Source: Paenibacillus silagei
GTDB taxonomy: Bacteria; Bacillota; Bacilli; Paenibacillales; Paenibacillaceae
Direction of reading: 5' to 3'
NCBI RefSeq assembly: GCF_017874735.1
Contig: NZ_JAGGLV010000012.1
Coordinates: forward strand, 124,001 to 188,000
DNA: 64,000 bases
In this document: piece after piece, positions 27,162-35,640 of the stretch
How the letters are laid out: every line of letters begins with the position of its first letter
How positions within the stretch are numbered: position 1 is the stretch's first letter
Notes under the pieces: model-generated
Database searches by the model: none
Told to the model about the DNA's origin: nothing
The model's input: the letters and a program-made list of their open reading frames with translations, nothing else
Made by a program: the position numbers and the translations under genes

Positions 27162-27167
27162 ATTATA
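27162..27167 (-). promoter_or_regulatory. Candidate -10 box of the uidA transport operon
   Basis: TATAAT on the minus strand, 32 nt upstream of the first GTG. No recognisable -35 lies 16-18 bp further up, which fits a promoter needing an activator such as the divergent YesN-type regulator. Confidence 0.35.
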
Positions 27168-27320
27168 GAAGGGCAAATTTCACAGCACATGCAACGAATT
27201 TATCTGTGGCGAAAACTTTGTATAGCATTATTTTTTCTAAATCGAAAAAATTATTGGATGTGCCGAACCGCAGAATCAAGTACCATAAGTCTGTGAAGGT
27301 CTACTACTGGAGGGATATTA

Positions 27321-29120
27321 ATGAAAGAAAAGCACAGGCTCAGTCAGCTCTCCTTCCGGCAAAAGCTAATCCTTACCTCCATCGCCTGCCTTGTAATTCC
27401 GGCACTGGGGATGCTCTATATTACCAACGTCTATTCCAAGCTGATTATCCGCGAGCACTCCTTGGAGAAATCCACGCAGTCCCTGAGAATTGTCCAGTCG
27501 CAGATTGATGTCATCTTCGAAGAGATGGTGTCGGTGTCGAACTTCGTCCATTTCGATCCGGAGATCAAGACCCTGCTGGAGGATGCCAAGACCAATCCCG
27601 TAGCTGCGCGGACCCTGACCAGCCGCCTTGAGCAGGTGGCCGGAGATACCATCGATCTGAGGATCACTCTGCTGGATAAGGAAGGACATGCCTATTCCGA
27701 TTATTCCTTCTATGATTATGATCCCCGGCAATTTCTGAAGCGGCGCTGGTTCTCCACTCTGGAGCAGCTCCCGCCGTATGACACCTTATTTATGGGAGCA
27801 GAAGACAATTACCTGACCTCCCTGCAGGCTGAGCAGCCGTATATCTTCATGACAGCGCGTGCCTTAAGAGAAGAAACGACTGCCGCTCCCTACGCCTACC
27901 TGATTGTCAGCCGCAGTGAGGCTTCGATCCGTGAACGGTTTGCTTCACTGGAAGAGGATGTGTATCTGCTGGATGAAGAGGAGAACATTCTGTCGAACCG
28001 GAACCAGGAGCTGATAGGCACAAGCTTTGATCAACTGCTGCCTGTAGATGAGCTGGTCTTCCCTGACATCGTCAAGTTCAAGGGGCAGAATCAGCTCCTC
28101 CTTGAACTGCCGCTGAAGTTTGCCAGATGGAGACTCATCAGTGTCGCTCCCTATGAGCAGCTGACGGAAAGGTTGAACGGGATTAACCGGACCGGCCTGA
28201 TTATTCAGACGATATTTGCGGTCAGCTTCTTGTTCGCGCTGACGGTTCTGCTGCGGAGATTCACCAAGCCCGTGCTTGTCCTGGGCAAGGCGGCCCGCCG
28301 GGTGGAGGACGGGGATCTCATGGTGCGCTCGGGCATCCGGGGAGCCGATGAGATCGGCAGCCTGGGACACTCCTTCGATAACATGCTGGACCGGGTACAG
28401 CTGATGCTCAGGCAGGTGGAGACGGAGCAGGAATTGAAGCGCCAGGCAGAGATTGCGATGCTGCAGGCCCAGATTAACCCTCATTTTCTATTCAATGTAC
28501 TTAGTTCGATCCGGCTGAAGCTGCTGATGAAGCAGGATGAGGAGAATGCTGCGATCGTCGGCTCCCTCTCCGCTATGCTGCGGGCCAGCTTCTCCAGCCG
28601 GGAGGAATTCGTCTCCATTGCCAGTGAGCTTGATTTCACGAAGCAGTATATGGAGTTAATGCGGTTCACGATGAGATATCCTACGGAATATGCAGTGCAT
28701 GTGGACAAAGAGCTGCTGCTGGAGACGGTGCCGCGGTTCATCCTGCAGCCCATTATTGAGAATGCTTACAAGCACGGGTTCTTGCAGGGCGGAGGGCGGG
28801 TCGTCATCACCATCGGACTCGTTCAGTCCAGGCTGACCATTACCATCGAGGATAACGGCACGGGAATGGAGGAGCATACGCTCGCAGCCCTGCTTCAGCA
28901 CATCAGGCAGAAGGATGCGGAGTTAGGTGCCCTGAGTGCTGACGGGACGCCAGTGGCAGAGTCCGCTCGCGGCATCGGATTAATCAACGTCTACCAGCGG
29001 CTCAAGCTAATCTACGGGGAGCGCTTCGAGATGAACATTGAGAGCATTCACGGGCTACGCACCACCGTACAGTTAATCATGCCCGTGAAGCGGATAGGAG
29101 CAGATAATCATGACCTATAA
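27321..29120 (+). CDS. YesM-family sensor histidine kinase
   Basis: 599 residues. First membrane segment at about 17-38 (LILTSIACLVIPALGMLYITNV), a large extracellular sensing domain to ~285, second segment (LIIQTIFAVSFLFALTVLL), HAMP (GDLMVRSGIRGADEIGSLGHSFDNML), phospho-accepting His388 in LQAQINPHFLFNVLSS, and an HATPase domain (QPIIENAYKHGF, EDNGTGM, ARGIGLINVYQRL). GGAGGG lies 6-7 nt before the ATG. It overlaps its response regulator by 11 nt and is divergent from the beta-glucuronide importer operon, so it probably senses a related sugar outside the cell. Confidence 0.94.
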   Translation: MKEKHRLSQLSFRQKLILTSIACLVIPALGMLYITNVYSKLIIREHSLEKSTQSLRIVQSQIDVIFEEMVSVSNFVHFDPEIKTLLEDAKTNPVAARTLTSRLEQVAGDTIDLRITLLDKEGHAYSDYSFYDYDPRQFLKRRWFSTLEQLPPYDTLFMGAEDNYLTSLQAEQPYIFMTARALREETTAAPYAYLIVSRSEASIRERFASLEEDVYLLDEEENILSNRNQELIGTSFDQLLPVDELVFPDIVKFKGQNQLLLELPLKFARWRLISVAPYEQLTERLNGINRTGLIIQTIFAVSFLFALTVLLRRFTKPVLVLGKAARRVEDGDLMVRSGIRGADEIGSLGHSFDNMLDRVQLMLRQVETEQELKRQAEIAMLQAQINPHFLFNVLSSIRLKLLMKQDEENAAIVGSLSAMLRASFSSREEFVSIASELDFTKQYMELMRFTMRYPTEYAVHVDKELLLETVPRFILQPIIENAYKHGFLQGGGRVVITIGLVQSRLTITIEDNGTGMEEHTLAALLQHIRQKDAELGALSADGTPVAESARGIGLINVYQRLKLIYGERFEMNIESIHGLRTTVQLIMPVKRIGADNHDL

Positions 29121-30717
29121 AGTAGTACTGGCAGACGATCATTATCCGGTGTTGGAGTATTTAAGCACTTCGATTCCCTGGGACACCCTCGGCCTTGAAC
29201 TATCGGCTTGCTGCTCGGACGGCAGACAGGCCTGGGAAGCCTGCCAGCTGCATCAGCCGGATATTCTGCTTACGGATATCGGAATGCCAGCGATGAATGG
29301 ACTGGAGCTAATCCAGAAGGCGCGGGAGGTGAACCCTCAGCTGCAGACGATTATCCTGTCCTGCCACGGGGAATTCGAATATGCCCAGAAGGCTGTGAAA
29401 CTGAATGTGGCCGAATATATATTGAAGGAGAGTCTGCAGATCGATCAGGTAATTGCCGTATTGACGGAGGCGGTGGCCCGGCTGGAGGTGAAATTGAAAT
29501 CCCGTAACCACTATCTCCAGATGGAGAAGCTGGTCAGCCAGAACCATGCCGCCATCCGGACCCGGTTCATCCGCATGTTCGTGGAGCAGCCGGTCTGGGA
29601 TGAAGCCGAGTGGTTCGGACAAGCCGAAGCGATGGGCATCCACCTGCACACAGGCACCCCGTATCTGCCTGTACTGGCAGTCCCGGAGCGCTCCTATGAG
29701 CTGGAGAGGCGGTTCGGCGGAGTGGTGAACCTGCAGTTCGTGATGGATAATGTGCTGCAGGAATTCCTGGAGATAGACGGCATTATCCAGTTCGCGCTGA
29801 CGGAACGGCAGTTCATCCTGTTCATTCCTTTGCCGCATATCCTCGTCCGCAATCTTTACGAGGAATTCCGTGATAAATTCCGGCATGTCCAGAGAATGGC
29901 GAAGCTGCATTTGCGGATGGGGATTTCCTTCTTTTACGGGGAGGCTACTACAAGTCTGATCGACATCAAGAAGCAGATTCAGGCGCTGCTGGATTCCCAT
30001 GCCCTGCGCTTCTATGCCGCCGAGGGAGCGATTATGAAGTATGCTCCTGTCCAGACCAGCGGCGAGGACCTGTTCGTGCATTATTCGGAGATTCTCCAGC
30101 AGCTAAGGGACTGCATTCAGCAGGAGGACAGCTCACAGATTGGGGCCAAGGTCAGGGAGATTAAGCAGTATATAGGGGACCAGAAGTATCCGGTGGAGAG
30201 TGTGAAGAGCTGGCTGCTCAAGATGGTAATGGAGCTGGAATTGAAATATGTCGTCATGCAGAACTTCGTCAGCAACTTCAACAGTGAGCGGCTCCAGCGC
30301 TCGATCCAGGAATTCGAAACGCTGGAGCAGCTCATGGAATGGCTGGAGGAATTCCTGAAGGATAAAATACTCATGCTAAGCTCCATGTGGAAGCAGAATG
30401 TCCGCAAAGAAATAGCTGAAGCCAAACGTTATGTAATGAATCATATCAGCGAGAAGGCTGGCATGGAGGAGATGGCGAAGCGTCTGGGCCTGAACCCCAC
30501 CCATTTCAGCCGGTTATTCCGTCTGGAGACCGGGCTGACCTTCATTGAGTATGTAACCAGGGTGAAAATGGAGCACGCCCGTGACCTCCTCAATCAGACG
30601 AACCTGACCATCGTGGAAATCGCGGAGCAGCTCGGCTATGACAACGTCAGCTACTTCATCAAGCTGTTCCGTAACTTCTCCGGCATGACTCCGGCGGAAT
30701 TCCGGAAGTCCATCTAG
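29110..30717 (+). CDS. YesN-family response regulator
   Basis: 535 residues. Receiver domain with Asp56 (LLTDIGMPAMNG) and a C-terminal AraC HTH (GMEEMAKRLGLNPTHFSRLF to SGMTPAEFRKSI). In the receiver the usual Lys-Pro pair at the end of strand 5 is replaced by ILKES: Lys is kept but Pro is not. AGGAG is 9 nt before the ATG, inside the kinase gene. The stop codon TAG is the last three bases of a CTAG that is also the left end of a ~405-bp repeat element, so insertion occurred exactly at the end of this gene. Presumed activator of the divergent importer operon. Confidence 0.94.
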   Translation: MTYKVVLADDHYPVLEYLSTSIPWDTLGLELSACCSDGRQAWEACQLHQPDILLTDIGMPAMNGLELIQKAREVNPQLQTIILSCHGEFEYAQKAVKLNVAEYILKESLQIDQVIAVLTEAVARLEVKLKSRNHYLQMEKLVSQNHAAIRTRFIRMFVEQPVWDEAEWFGQAEAMGIHLHTGTPYLPVLAVPERSYELERRFGGVVNLQFVMDNVLQEFLEIDGIIQFALTERQFILFIPLPHILVRNLYEEFRDKFRHVQRMAKLHLRMGISFFYGEATTSLIDIKKQIQALLDSHALRFYAAEGAIMKYAPVQTSGEDLFVHYSEILQQLRDCIQQEDSSQIGAKVREIKQYIGDQKYPVESVKSWLLKMVMELELKYVVMQNFVSNFNSERLQRSIQEFETLEQLMEWLEEFLKDKILMLSSMWKQNVRKEIAEAKRYVMNHISEKAGMEEMAKRLGLNPTHFSRLFRLETGLTFIEYVTRVKMEHARDLLNQTNLTIVEIAEQLGYDNVSYFIKLFRNFSGMTPAEFRKSI

Positions 30718-31118
30718 TACAGCATCAGATTTAATTCTGTGAATAGGTCAGATCCCGGAGGTTCCGTAAAACGAAACTACACCGGCCGTTCGAGTTTGCT
30801 CCTAACGGACCTGAGAGACCCTATTCCCAGGAAAACGCCACTTTTTGCGGGTTAACGGACTGAGTAGCCCTTATCGTCTCTCTACAAGATGTTTAGAGTA
30901 GAAATTCCAAAAATAAGGTCCATGGGGTCCGTTCCTTTGCCCAAGTGGTGACTTTCATCCAGAATAAGCGCGCCTCAGTCCGTTATGCTGGGCAAACGCC
31001 ACTAAGGGACAACTCCCGTCTTCGTCTGGGAATAGCATCTGAAAGGGGTGGCTCCACTCCTGTAGTCCTTCAGGCATCAAGCGCCCCATCCACCAGTTTA
31101 AATCTGATGCTGCACTAG
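30714..31118 (+). mobile_element. MITE-like ~405-bp element, copy 1
   Basis: Both ends are CTAG followed by an inverted repeat: left CTAGTACAGCATCAGATTTA, right end read inward CTAGTGCAGCATCAGATTTA, 19 of 20 identical. No ORF of note. A second copy in reverse orientation lies at 37151-37556, similar over its whole length (roughly 80% by eye). Inside are four ACGGAC boxes, two forward (30805, 30855) and two reversed (30927, 30978), spaced 50, 72 and 51 bp. CTAG at both ends could be a 4-bp target duplication. With no transposase, it would be non-autonomous; a regulatory or RNA-structure role is equally possible. Confidence 0.8.
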
Positions 31119-31132
31119 TTTTGTATACAACA

Positions 31133-31174
31133 ACAAGCCGAAGGCAGGCGCATAAGCGCCCGTCTCCGGCTTGT
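31133..31174. terminator. Terminator-like hairpin between converging genes
   Basis: ACAAGCCG (31133) pairs with CGGCTTGT (ending 31174), with a further GGCGC-centred inner stem. It lies beyond the stop of the Eis-like gene on the minus strand and is followed there by TTGTTGT rather than a clean T run, so termination strength is uncertain. Confidence 0.45.
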
Positions 31175-31216
31175 CCGTTGCCCGCGTCGGGTAGGGATTA
31201 TCGCGCAACGGATGGC

Positions 31217-32335
31217 TCAGTATTTATCAATCTTGTACCAGAACAGGGGCAGCGGGAACCAGCCTGCGGGTGCATCCACTGCCATATATCGGCCATGCTG
31301 GGTAAGCAGAAGCGTCTGAGCCTGCTGCTTGCTGAGGACAACTGCATCCGGCATGGCAGACCGCTCGACGCTCACGCCCTCTTCGTCCACCCGCGCCGTC
31401 ACCGGCTGTCCGTCCATTACTGCGGAGAATTCTCCCGGGATAATGCCTGTTGTCTTGAACTTCAGCGTAAGGTAAGCCTTCAGGATGTTGGCGAAATCCA
31501 GAATATGATACATATCCGAATTCTCGATTACGAAGTCTTCGGCAATGCTGCCAAGCGCTGTGTTCAGCGGCAGGTCATATTCCGGCGCATGCAACGTTAT
31601 TCGCCCGGCTCTGCTGTAGGCCATGTAAGCCTTAATCGTACGCTGGATATCATCCGCTTTCTCCAGCGCGAATTCAGCTATATCATCGCCCGCTTCGTTG
31701 ACAACCACATACCCGATCAGCTTGCCCTGATCCAGAACGCCAAGTGCCTTTTGACAGAGTGTACCGAAAATCAGCGGCAGTTGCTCTAAGCTGCGTTCAA
31801 CATAAGCAAGCCGCGAGGTGTTCAGGTTATGCGCAAATTCTGCTCCTCCTTCAACCTCAAACAGCGGACGGAAGGTTATTCCGGTGTCATTCACCCCTCT
31901 TAAGCCATGGCGCACATTGGCCTCTGCCACGGTATATTTGAACTTGACACCGCCAAGCGTGAAGCCGAAATACTCATATCTCTGCCGCTGTCCATATAAT
32001 ACAACCATATCACAGGTACCCCGCAGCTCTTCAAGCCACAGGTTCATAAGCGCTTTCATATGCCCTTCGCCTCGCGCACGCGGATGAACAGATACCGTAC
32101 CCAGATAGCCGGTGCGCAGCGTATGATCACATACCGTCAGTGACTCTGGAAAAACAGCCACCAGCGCACGCAGCCTGCCCTGCTCGTCCACAGCAACCTT
32201 ATGCATGGCGGAAGAATCTACACTTGTGTCATAAGCCTTGGGCATCAGGACCTCAAAATCAAAGCGGAAGGCAAGGTTGGCCAAATCTATGTATTCCTCG
32301 CGTTCGTGCGGAGCTGCCGTTCTGTATTTAACCAT
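31217..32335 (-). CDS. Eis-like GNAT acetyltransferase
   Basis: 372 residues. N-terminal GNAT domain with the acetyl-CoA motif LGTVSVHPRARGEGHMKALM (about residues 78-97), a second GNAT-like half containing GQRQRYEYFGFTLGGVKFKY, and a C-terminal region (~290-372) resembling the sterol-carrier fold of the Eis family. Length and layout fit Eis (enhanced intracellular survival) type N-acetyltransferases, which in other bacteria acetylate amines including aminoglycosides; the natural substrate here is unknown. It follows the second binding protein of the ABC operon by 79 nt, so it may be cotranscribed, though a functional link is not obvious. Confidence 0.85.
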   Translation of the reverse strand: MVKYRTAAPHEREEYIDLANLAFRFDFEVLMPKAYDTSVDSSAMHKVAVDEQGRLRALVAVFPESLTVCDHTLRTGYLGTVSVHPRARGEGHMKALMNLWLEELRGTCDMVVLYGQRQRYEYFGFTLGGVKFKYTVAEANVRHGLRGVNDTGITFRPLFEVEGGAEFAHNLNTSRLAYVERSLEQLPLIFGTLCQKALGVLDQGKLIGYVVVNEAGDDIAEFALEKADDIQRTIKAYMAYSRAGRITLHAPEYDLPLNTALGSIAEDFVIENSDMYHILDFANILKAYLTLKFKTTGIIPGEFSAVMDGQPVTARVDEEGVSVERSAMPDAVVLSKQQAQTLLLTQHGRYMAVDAPAGWFPLPLFWYKIDKY

Positions 32336-32414
32336 TGTGTCCTACCCTTTCAGTCCATATATTCAACTGCCTGCCTGACTATATTCTAGAGGCATCTCCC
32401 ATCTCCTGCTCAGG

Positions 32415-33722
32415 TCACTCAGATTTCCGCCGCTTGGCCGCAGCCTCATCAATCGCCTGCTGGATATTGGCCAGTGCGGTCTCCAAGGGCTGTCCGGCAA
32501 GATACTGGTTGACGCCCTCCAGAATCTTCACCTGGAGCGACTCGGTCGATACCGTATGCGGCCAATAGAGCGTGGCGTCCTCGCGCGTTACCGCAGCGGC
32601 AATGGACGAGACCGAATCGCTCCGGTCCGTCGGGGCCGAGATGACCGAAGGCACTGCCAAAGCGCCTGCGGCCAGCTTCTCCTGCGTAGCCCTGCCGTTC
32701 ATGAACGCCACGAACTGCTTGGCCTCCTCGGGATGCTCCGTCCGCGAGCTGATCACCCGGTACGTGCCGACATTGATATTCGGCACCGTCCGCACACTGC
32801 CCGGCACCATCATGAAGCGGATATCCTGAGCCGGATTCCGCTCCTTGATGCTGGGGATGTCCCAGGTTCCGGTAATAATCATGGCCGCCTGGCCTGTGCC
32901 GACCAGATCCTTGGCCTGCTCATGCTTCAGGCTCTTCCAGTTCGGCGGCACGAACCCCCGGTCGATAATCTCCCGGTGCTTCTGGATGGCATCCACGAAC
33001 ACCGGATCATGGGTCCGGATCTCCCCGCTCTCCAGCTTCTTCGTCCAGGCGGCATCCGCCCCGTTATCCGACATGATAGACCCCCAGAAGAACTGGGCTG
33101 TGGACCACTCCGCATCCATTGCCACCGGAATAAGCCCTTCCTGCTTCAGCTTCACGCAGAGCGCAAGGAACTCGTCCCAGGTGCGCGGAACCTCCAGCCC
33201 GAGAGAGTCGAACAAGGTTTTGTTGTAGAGCAGCCCGTCACTATGCATGACCTCCGGCGCTCCGTATACCCGGCCGCCCACCGTAACCGGCAGCAGGGAG
33301 TTCGGGTAGAATTCCTTGAGAAAATCGGCTCCGGTCAGGTCCAGGTACATATCGCTCCGCAGAGCGCGGAATTCCTCGAACAGGCTGGGCGACCACGTAT
33401 CGAATACATCCATCGGCTCACCGCCAAGCAGCCTGATCTTAATCCCCGCCGTATAATTATTGTTCTGGATGAAATCTGCATCGATCTGGATATGGGCATA
33501 CAGCTTCTCGAATTCGGCAATCGCATCAAAATACACTTTGCCTGCTTGCGCCGTATCCAGCAGATAGCTGGAGTACCGGAGGATGACGGGTTCGCGGGTG
33601 TCTGCCGCTCCGCCTCCGCCAGACAGCAGGGAAGCGTCTGTACTGCTCCGGGTATCACAGCCGCCAATCATGAACAGCAGCAGAACAATGCTGCCCCCGA
33701 TACCGGGTCTCCACTTCTTCAT
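32415..33722 (-). CDS. Second ABC solute-binding lipoprotein of the operon
   Basis: 435 residues. Lipobox MIGGC (Cys about residue 22) after a hydrophobic stretch SIVLLLFMIGG. Solute-binding family 1 fold: IAEFEKLYAHIQIDADFIQNNN, GEPMDVFDTWSPSLFEEF, YGAPEVMHSDGLLYNKTLFDSLGLEVP, TWDEFLALCVKLKQEGLIPVAM, GTGQAAMIITGTWDIPS. It ends in an Ala/Lys-rich helix (IQQAIDEAAAKRRKS). It is encoded after the two permeases, while another binding protein (35641-36951) precedes them; the two are clearly different in sequence. It may widen substrate range, or act as a receptor for the neighbouring kinase. Confidence 0.9.
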   Translation of the reverse strand: MKKWRPGIGGSIVLLLFMIGGCDTRSSTDASLLSGGGGAADTREPVILRYSSYLLDTAQAGKVYFDAIAEFEKLYAHIQIDADFIQNNNYTAGIKIRLLGGEPMDVFDTWSPSLFEEFRALRSDMYLDLTGADFLKEFYPNSLLPVTVGGRVYGAPEVMHSDGLLYNKTLFDSLGLEVPRTWDEFLALCVKLKQEGLIPVAMDAEWSTAQFFWGSIMSDNGADAAWTKKLESGEIRTHDPVFVDAIQKHREIIDRGFVPPNWKSLKHEQAKDLVGTGQAAMIITGTWDIPSIKERNPAQDIRFMMVPGSVRTVPNINVGTYRVISSRTEHPEEAKQFVAFMNGRATQEKLAAGALAVPSVISAPTDRSDSVSSIAAAVTREDATLYWPHTVSTESLQVKILEGVNQYLAGQPLETALANIQQAIDEAAAKRRKSE

Positions 33723-33823
33723 GACGCTTCCCCTTCCTTAATCTATTTCTCCGTTCGCTTCTGTAACGTTCTTGCCCTATCGTTATATTCTGACCGATTC
33801 CATAGATTGCAGTCAACGGACAA

Positions 33824-34654
33824 TCAGAGCTTCCCCCCTGAAGTTGCAATCCCTTCAATAAATTGTCGCTGGAACAGGATGTAGATGAGCAGCATCGGCC
33901 AAATGGCCAGCACGGAAGCCGCCATCAGCTCCGGGTAGTCCACGGCGAAGGCGCTTTGAATCTTAGCCAGGGCCGAGGAGAGGGTTGCCGCGTCCGAGCT
34001 GGTGTTGACGATCATCGGCCACATCAGGTCCTTGAAGGAGAAGAGGGCCGTGAATATCCCGAGGGCCACCAGACCGGAGCGGACCAGCGGGAGCATGATT
34101 CTGGCGAAGGTCTGGCCGATATTGCAGCCGTCGATCTTCGCCGCCTCCTCCAGCTCCTTAGGCAGGCCCATGAAGAATTGTCTCAATAAGAAGGTGCCGA
34201 AGGCACTGACCAGCCCTGGAAACAGCAACGCAAAGATCGTATTGCGCATCCCCAGCGCATCGACCATCAGATATTGCGGGATGATGAAGATCTGGGTCGG
34301 CACCATCATCTGGAACAGCACCAGACTGAAGCAGAAGTCACGCCCCGGAAATCTTAGTCTGGCAAAAGCATACGCCGCCATCGCGCTGAACATCACCGCG
34401 CACAGCACCCTTAGAGCCATCATCGCAAACGTATTCCAGTACAGGATCAGGAAGTTATTCTGCCGCCATACCTCCAGATAATTCTCCGCCCGCCAGGTCT
34501 TGGGGAAAAAGATAAACGGATTCATCGAGGTGGACTCCGTAACCGACTTGAACGAGGTCAGCACCATCCAGACGAACGGAAGAATCATCGCGGCTGCTCC
34601 CAGGAGCAGCACAAGGTGGGCTAAGATACGGTTAAGTTGTTTATGTTTGGCCAT
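33824..34654 (-). CDS. ABC sugar importer permease, MalG type
   Basis: 276 residues from the ATG at 34654 (GGAGG 9 nt upstream). Six membrane segments, first HLVLLLGAAAMILPFVWMVL; EAA loop EEAAKIDGCNIGQTFARIMLP; C-terminus FQRQFIEGIATSGGKL. Pairs with the MalF-type permease that stops 11 nt upstream. No ATPase is encoded with it. Family assignment is firm; the sugar is unknown. Confidence 0.93.
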   Translation of the reverse strand: MAKHKQLNRILAHLVLLLGAAAMILPFVWMVLTSFKSVTESTSMNPFIFFPKTWRAENYLEVWRQNNFLILYWNTFAMMALRVLCAVMFSAMAAYAFARLRFPGRDFCFSLVLFQMMVPTQIFIIPQYLMVDALGMRNTIFALLFPGLVSAFGTFLLRQFFMGLPKELEEAAKIDGCNIGQTFARIMLPLVRSGLVALGIFTALFSFKDLMWPMIVNTSSDAATLSSALAKIQSAFAVDYPELMAASVLAIWPMLLIYILFQRQFIEGIATSGGKL

Positions 34655-34665
34655 AGTGCCGCCTC

Positions 34666-35577
34666 CTACATGTAGTTGACCCATTTTTTTTGCGCTCGCA
34701 TCTGGAAGAAGGTGATGATCATGATCAGCGCGAGCAACACCATTACAATCGCTGAGCCATAACCCTTGTTCGAGTACTTGAACGAGTTATTATAGAAGAG
34801 ATACACAAGCGATACTGTATGGTCATAGGCCGGGTTACTCACATCGATCATCATATAGATGACATCGAACACTTGCATGGCCTGGATAATCGTGGTCACC
34901 ACAACAAAGAACAGGGTTGGCGTTACAAGCGGCAGGGTAATCACGAAAAATTGGCGTACCCGGCTGGCTCCGTCGATATCCGAAGCCTCGTAGTAGTCCT
35001 TCGGGATCTCCTGCAGACCGGCGAGCAGCAGCACCATATTATAGCCGATGACACTCCAGATTCCGATCACCGCGATGGATAAGATCGCTACCCTCGGGTC
35101 CGTCGTCCAGTTGACGGCCGGAAGGCCCAGCTTGGACAGCCCGTAATTAATGAGGCCGTAGTGCTGGTTATACATCCAGCGCCATACCATGGTCACTGCC
35201 GCAGGAGCGGCGACCATCGGAATGAAATAGATCGTGCGGTACAGCGAGCGGCCCGCGAGCTTACCGTTCAGCAGGACGGCCACCAGCATGGCGATGGCAA
35301 TGCTGACAGGAACGACCAGCAAGGTGTAGAGCAGTGTATTGCCAACAGCATGCCATACCTGGGGATCATGAATCAGCTTGCGGTAATTCTCCCATCCGAT
35401 GTAGATATTTCCTTTGCCGAAATCTCCGCTCTTGAAGAAGCTAAGGTAAGCGGTCTGCACTATTGGAATGAAGTTGAGGACGATAAGGCCGATCATCGTT
35501 GGCGCAATCAGGAACCAGCCCCAGGACCATTCATTCCAGGTTTTGGCTCCAATTTTCCTCTTGACGGTATGATTCAT
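34666..35577 (-). CDS. ABC sugar importer permease, MalF type
   Basis: 303 residues. Six membrane segments (first WGWFLIAPTMIGLIVLNFIPIV), EAA loop YEASDIDGASRVRQFFVITLP, C-terminus FFQMRAQKKWVNYM. AGGAGAGGG stands before the ATG. It follows the first binding protein after a 63-nt gap that contains a perfect 10-bp hairpin, so permease expression is likely to be lower than that of the binding protein. Confidence 0.93.
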   Translation of the reverse strand: MNHTVKRKIGAKTWNEWSWGWFLIAPTMIGLIVLNFIPIVQTAYLSFFKSGDFGKGNIYIGWENYRKLIHDPQVWHAVGNTLLYTLLVVPVSIAIAMLVAVLLNGKLAGRSLYRTIYFIPMVAAPAAVTMVWRWMYNQHYGLINYGLSKLGLPAVNWTTDPRVAILSIAVIGIWSVIGYNMVLLLAGLQEIPKDYYEASDIDGASRVRQFFVITLPLVTPTLFFVVVTTIIQAMQVFDVIYMMIDVSNPAYDHTVSLVYLFYNNSFKYSNKGYGSAIVMVLLALIMIITFFQMRAQKKWVNYM

Positions 35578-35600
35578 CTGCTTCCCTCTCCTATCAAACT

Positions 35601-35624
35601 TGCGGCAGCCCTGAGGCTGCCGCA
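35601..35624 (-). terminator. Intercistronic hairpin between binding protein and permease
   Basis: TGCGGCAGCC-CTGA-GGCTGCCGCA is a perfect 10-bp stem. On the minus strand it is followed by AGTTTG, with no proper T run. By analogy with malE-malF type spacers it probably stabilises the 3' end of the binding-protein mRNA or partly terminates. A full terminator is less likely because the permeases would be silent. Confidence 0.7.
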
Positions 35625-35640
35625 GGCATATGACTCTTGC

